From Nephrocerus scutellatus (lineage: Eukaryota > Arthropoda > Insecta > Diptera > Pipunculidae): DNA of 64,000 nucleotides. This document shows, piece after piece, positions 63,076-64,000 of this stretch (positions are counted from its first letter, which is position 1; every line of letters starts with the position of its first letter). The stretch lies in contig OX352761.1 of NCBI GenBank assembly GCA_947095585.1, positions 52,006,019 to 52,070,018 on the forward strand, in the 5' to 3' direction. The notes beneath the pieces are model-generated. The model ran no database searches, was not told the origin of the DNA, and worked only from the letters and a program-made list of their open reading frames with translations. A program made the position numbers and the translations under genes.

Positions 63076-64000
63076 AATTTTCGCTTGTTTCACATTGATT
63101 AACATCCATGGGTTCAACAGTTTGATTTTGTTGAACACTTGGTAAATTATTTTGAATGTCGTTTGAGAATCTATTGTAGTTCTGGTGTCTACTGTCATAT
63201 CTATAATTATTGTTGGATTGTCTATATCTGTTCTGGTTTTGATTGAATTTATTAAATTGAAAATTTCTATTTTGGTTTTGGTCATACCTGTGGTCATTAA
63301 ATTGTCTGTTCCTATTCTGATTTTGTTCATACTTATTGTTGTTAAATTGTTCGTTTCTGTTTTGGTTTTGTTCGTATTTATTATTTTTAAATTGTTCATT
63401 TCTATTTTGATTTTGTTCATACCTGTTATTGTTAAATTGTCTGTTTCTATTTTGATTTTGTTCGTATCTGTTATTATGATATTGTCTATTTCTATTTTGA
63501 TTTACTTGTTGATTAGGGAATGGATTATTGTATTTGTTATAGTTACGCGTTTGTCTATTGTTATAATGACTTATTTCATTGTAAGATTGGTCTACGTAAC
63601 CTCCTTGACTTAATATGTCGATTGCGGATTCAAGACTTTCAGGATTTCTACAGGTTAAAACGGTTTTCATAGGTTCGGGTATTTTACTTTTAAAAACGGT
63701 TAATGCTGTGCGTATATTATTTAATGCACATTGGTTTGCTATTTCACCTGGACCAGAAATTAGTAAAGTTTTATTATTTAATTTTCTTAATTTGTATTTA
63801 ATTTCATTATAAAAGTCTGTCTAATGCATTATTTTTGAAAGTTACGCCTCTTAACTCATCGTAGAGTTCTTCTGGACTACGTCTTTCACTGAAGTTATTT
63901 TGTAGAACAACTTTAATGTCGCTCCATGCAGTGGCTTGAGTATTTATTTCTATGACTTCCCTGGCTTTTTTAATTAGTTTACTTTTAATAATGTCGGAAA
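63035..64000 (-). pseudogene. gag: Gag of errantivirus copy 2 (partial, cut by window edge)
   Basis: The C-terminal frame 63670-63035 has one more 15-residue QNQNRN repeat than copy 1. A frame change near 63820 separates it from upstream capsid, as in copy 1. The N-terminus and 5' LTR are outside the window. The Arg/Lys and Asn/Gln bias again replaces a zinc knuckle. Confidence 0.8.

Larger units (their letters stand above)
57607..64000 (-). mobile_element. Errantivirus copy 2 (5' end outside window)
   Basis: It follows copy 1 in the same orientation with a 7,353-bp period and one shared LTR. Base differences from copy 1 are sparse, so the pair is young or kept alike by conversion. Whether a third unit lies beyond 64000 cannot be seen. 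Confidence 0.88.

Overview
The window looks like a transposable-element graveyard from an insect nuclear genome, most likely a dipteran. I saw no complete host gene. The grounds are AT-rich DNA, errantivirus-type LTR elements with env and a tRNA-Ser primer site, Jockey-, CR1- and LOA-type non-LTR retrotransposons, CsRn1-type Ty3 elements, a mariner with DD41D spacing, and hAT and PIF/Harbinger remnants. The species cannot be named from the sequence.

Layout. 1-5530: two copies of a LOA/I-group non-LTR element (a 3' half, then a longer copy with a DUF4780-like ORF1) around a Ty3/gypsy reverse-transcriptase (RT) scrap. 5530-6360: AT-rich DNA with a 153-bp tandem pair. 6371-7677: a mariner with an open 361-codon transposase and recognisable inverted ends. 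7680-16600: arrays of a ~115-bp repeat and a Jockey-like element, rearranged by a 1.72-kb direct duplication and a 2,925-bp tandem duplication; each tandem copy carries a tRNA-headed SINE. 16600-20438: terminal repeats, a 36-nt tRNA-half-like insertion, and a CsRn1-like Ty3 element (gag to RNase H). 20437-28690: three successive Jockey-clade elements. 28690-32095: a second CsRn1-like element on the minus strand, its integrase interrupted by a 704-bp retroposon with a 15-bp target-site duplication (TSD). 32570-34620: errantivirus scraps split by the ~115-bp repeat element. 34795-38250: a DUF4780-type ORF1 that appears to be split by a CR1-like element. 38322-39037: Harbinger fragment and short repeats. 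39038-43085: a second CR1-like element interrupted by a hAT-type non-autonomous element. 43584-49401: a large duplication (A-B-C-A-C) of mostly non-coding DNA with decayed Harbinger-like pieces. 50254-64000: two minus-strand errantivirus copies in tandem at a 7,353-bp period, sharing one LTR.

How the parts fit: nearly every coding piece is a retrotransposon gag, protease, RT, RNase H, integrase, endonuclease or env domain, or a transposase. Most are broken. The open ones are the mariner transposase and both errantivirus env frames. Nested order can be read from TSDs at several points: SINE inside Jockey-like, 704-bp retroposon inside CsRn1 integrase, hAT element inside CR1. The recurring local tandem duplications with microhomology at the joints are the most unusual large-scale trait. 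They should first be tested against assembly artefact.
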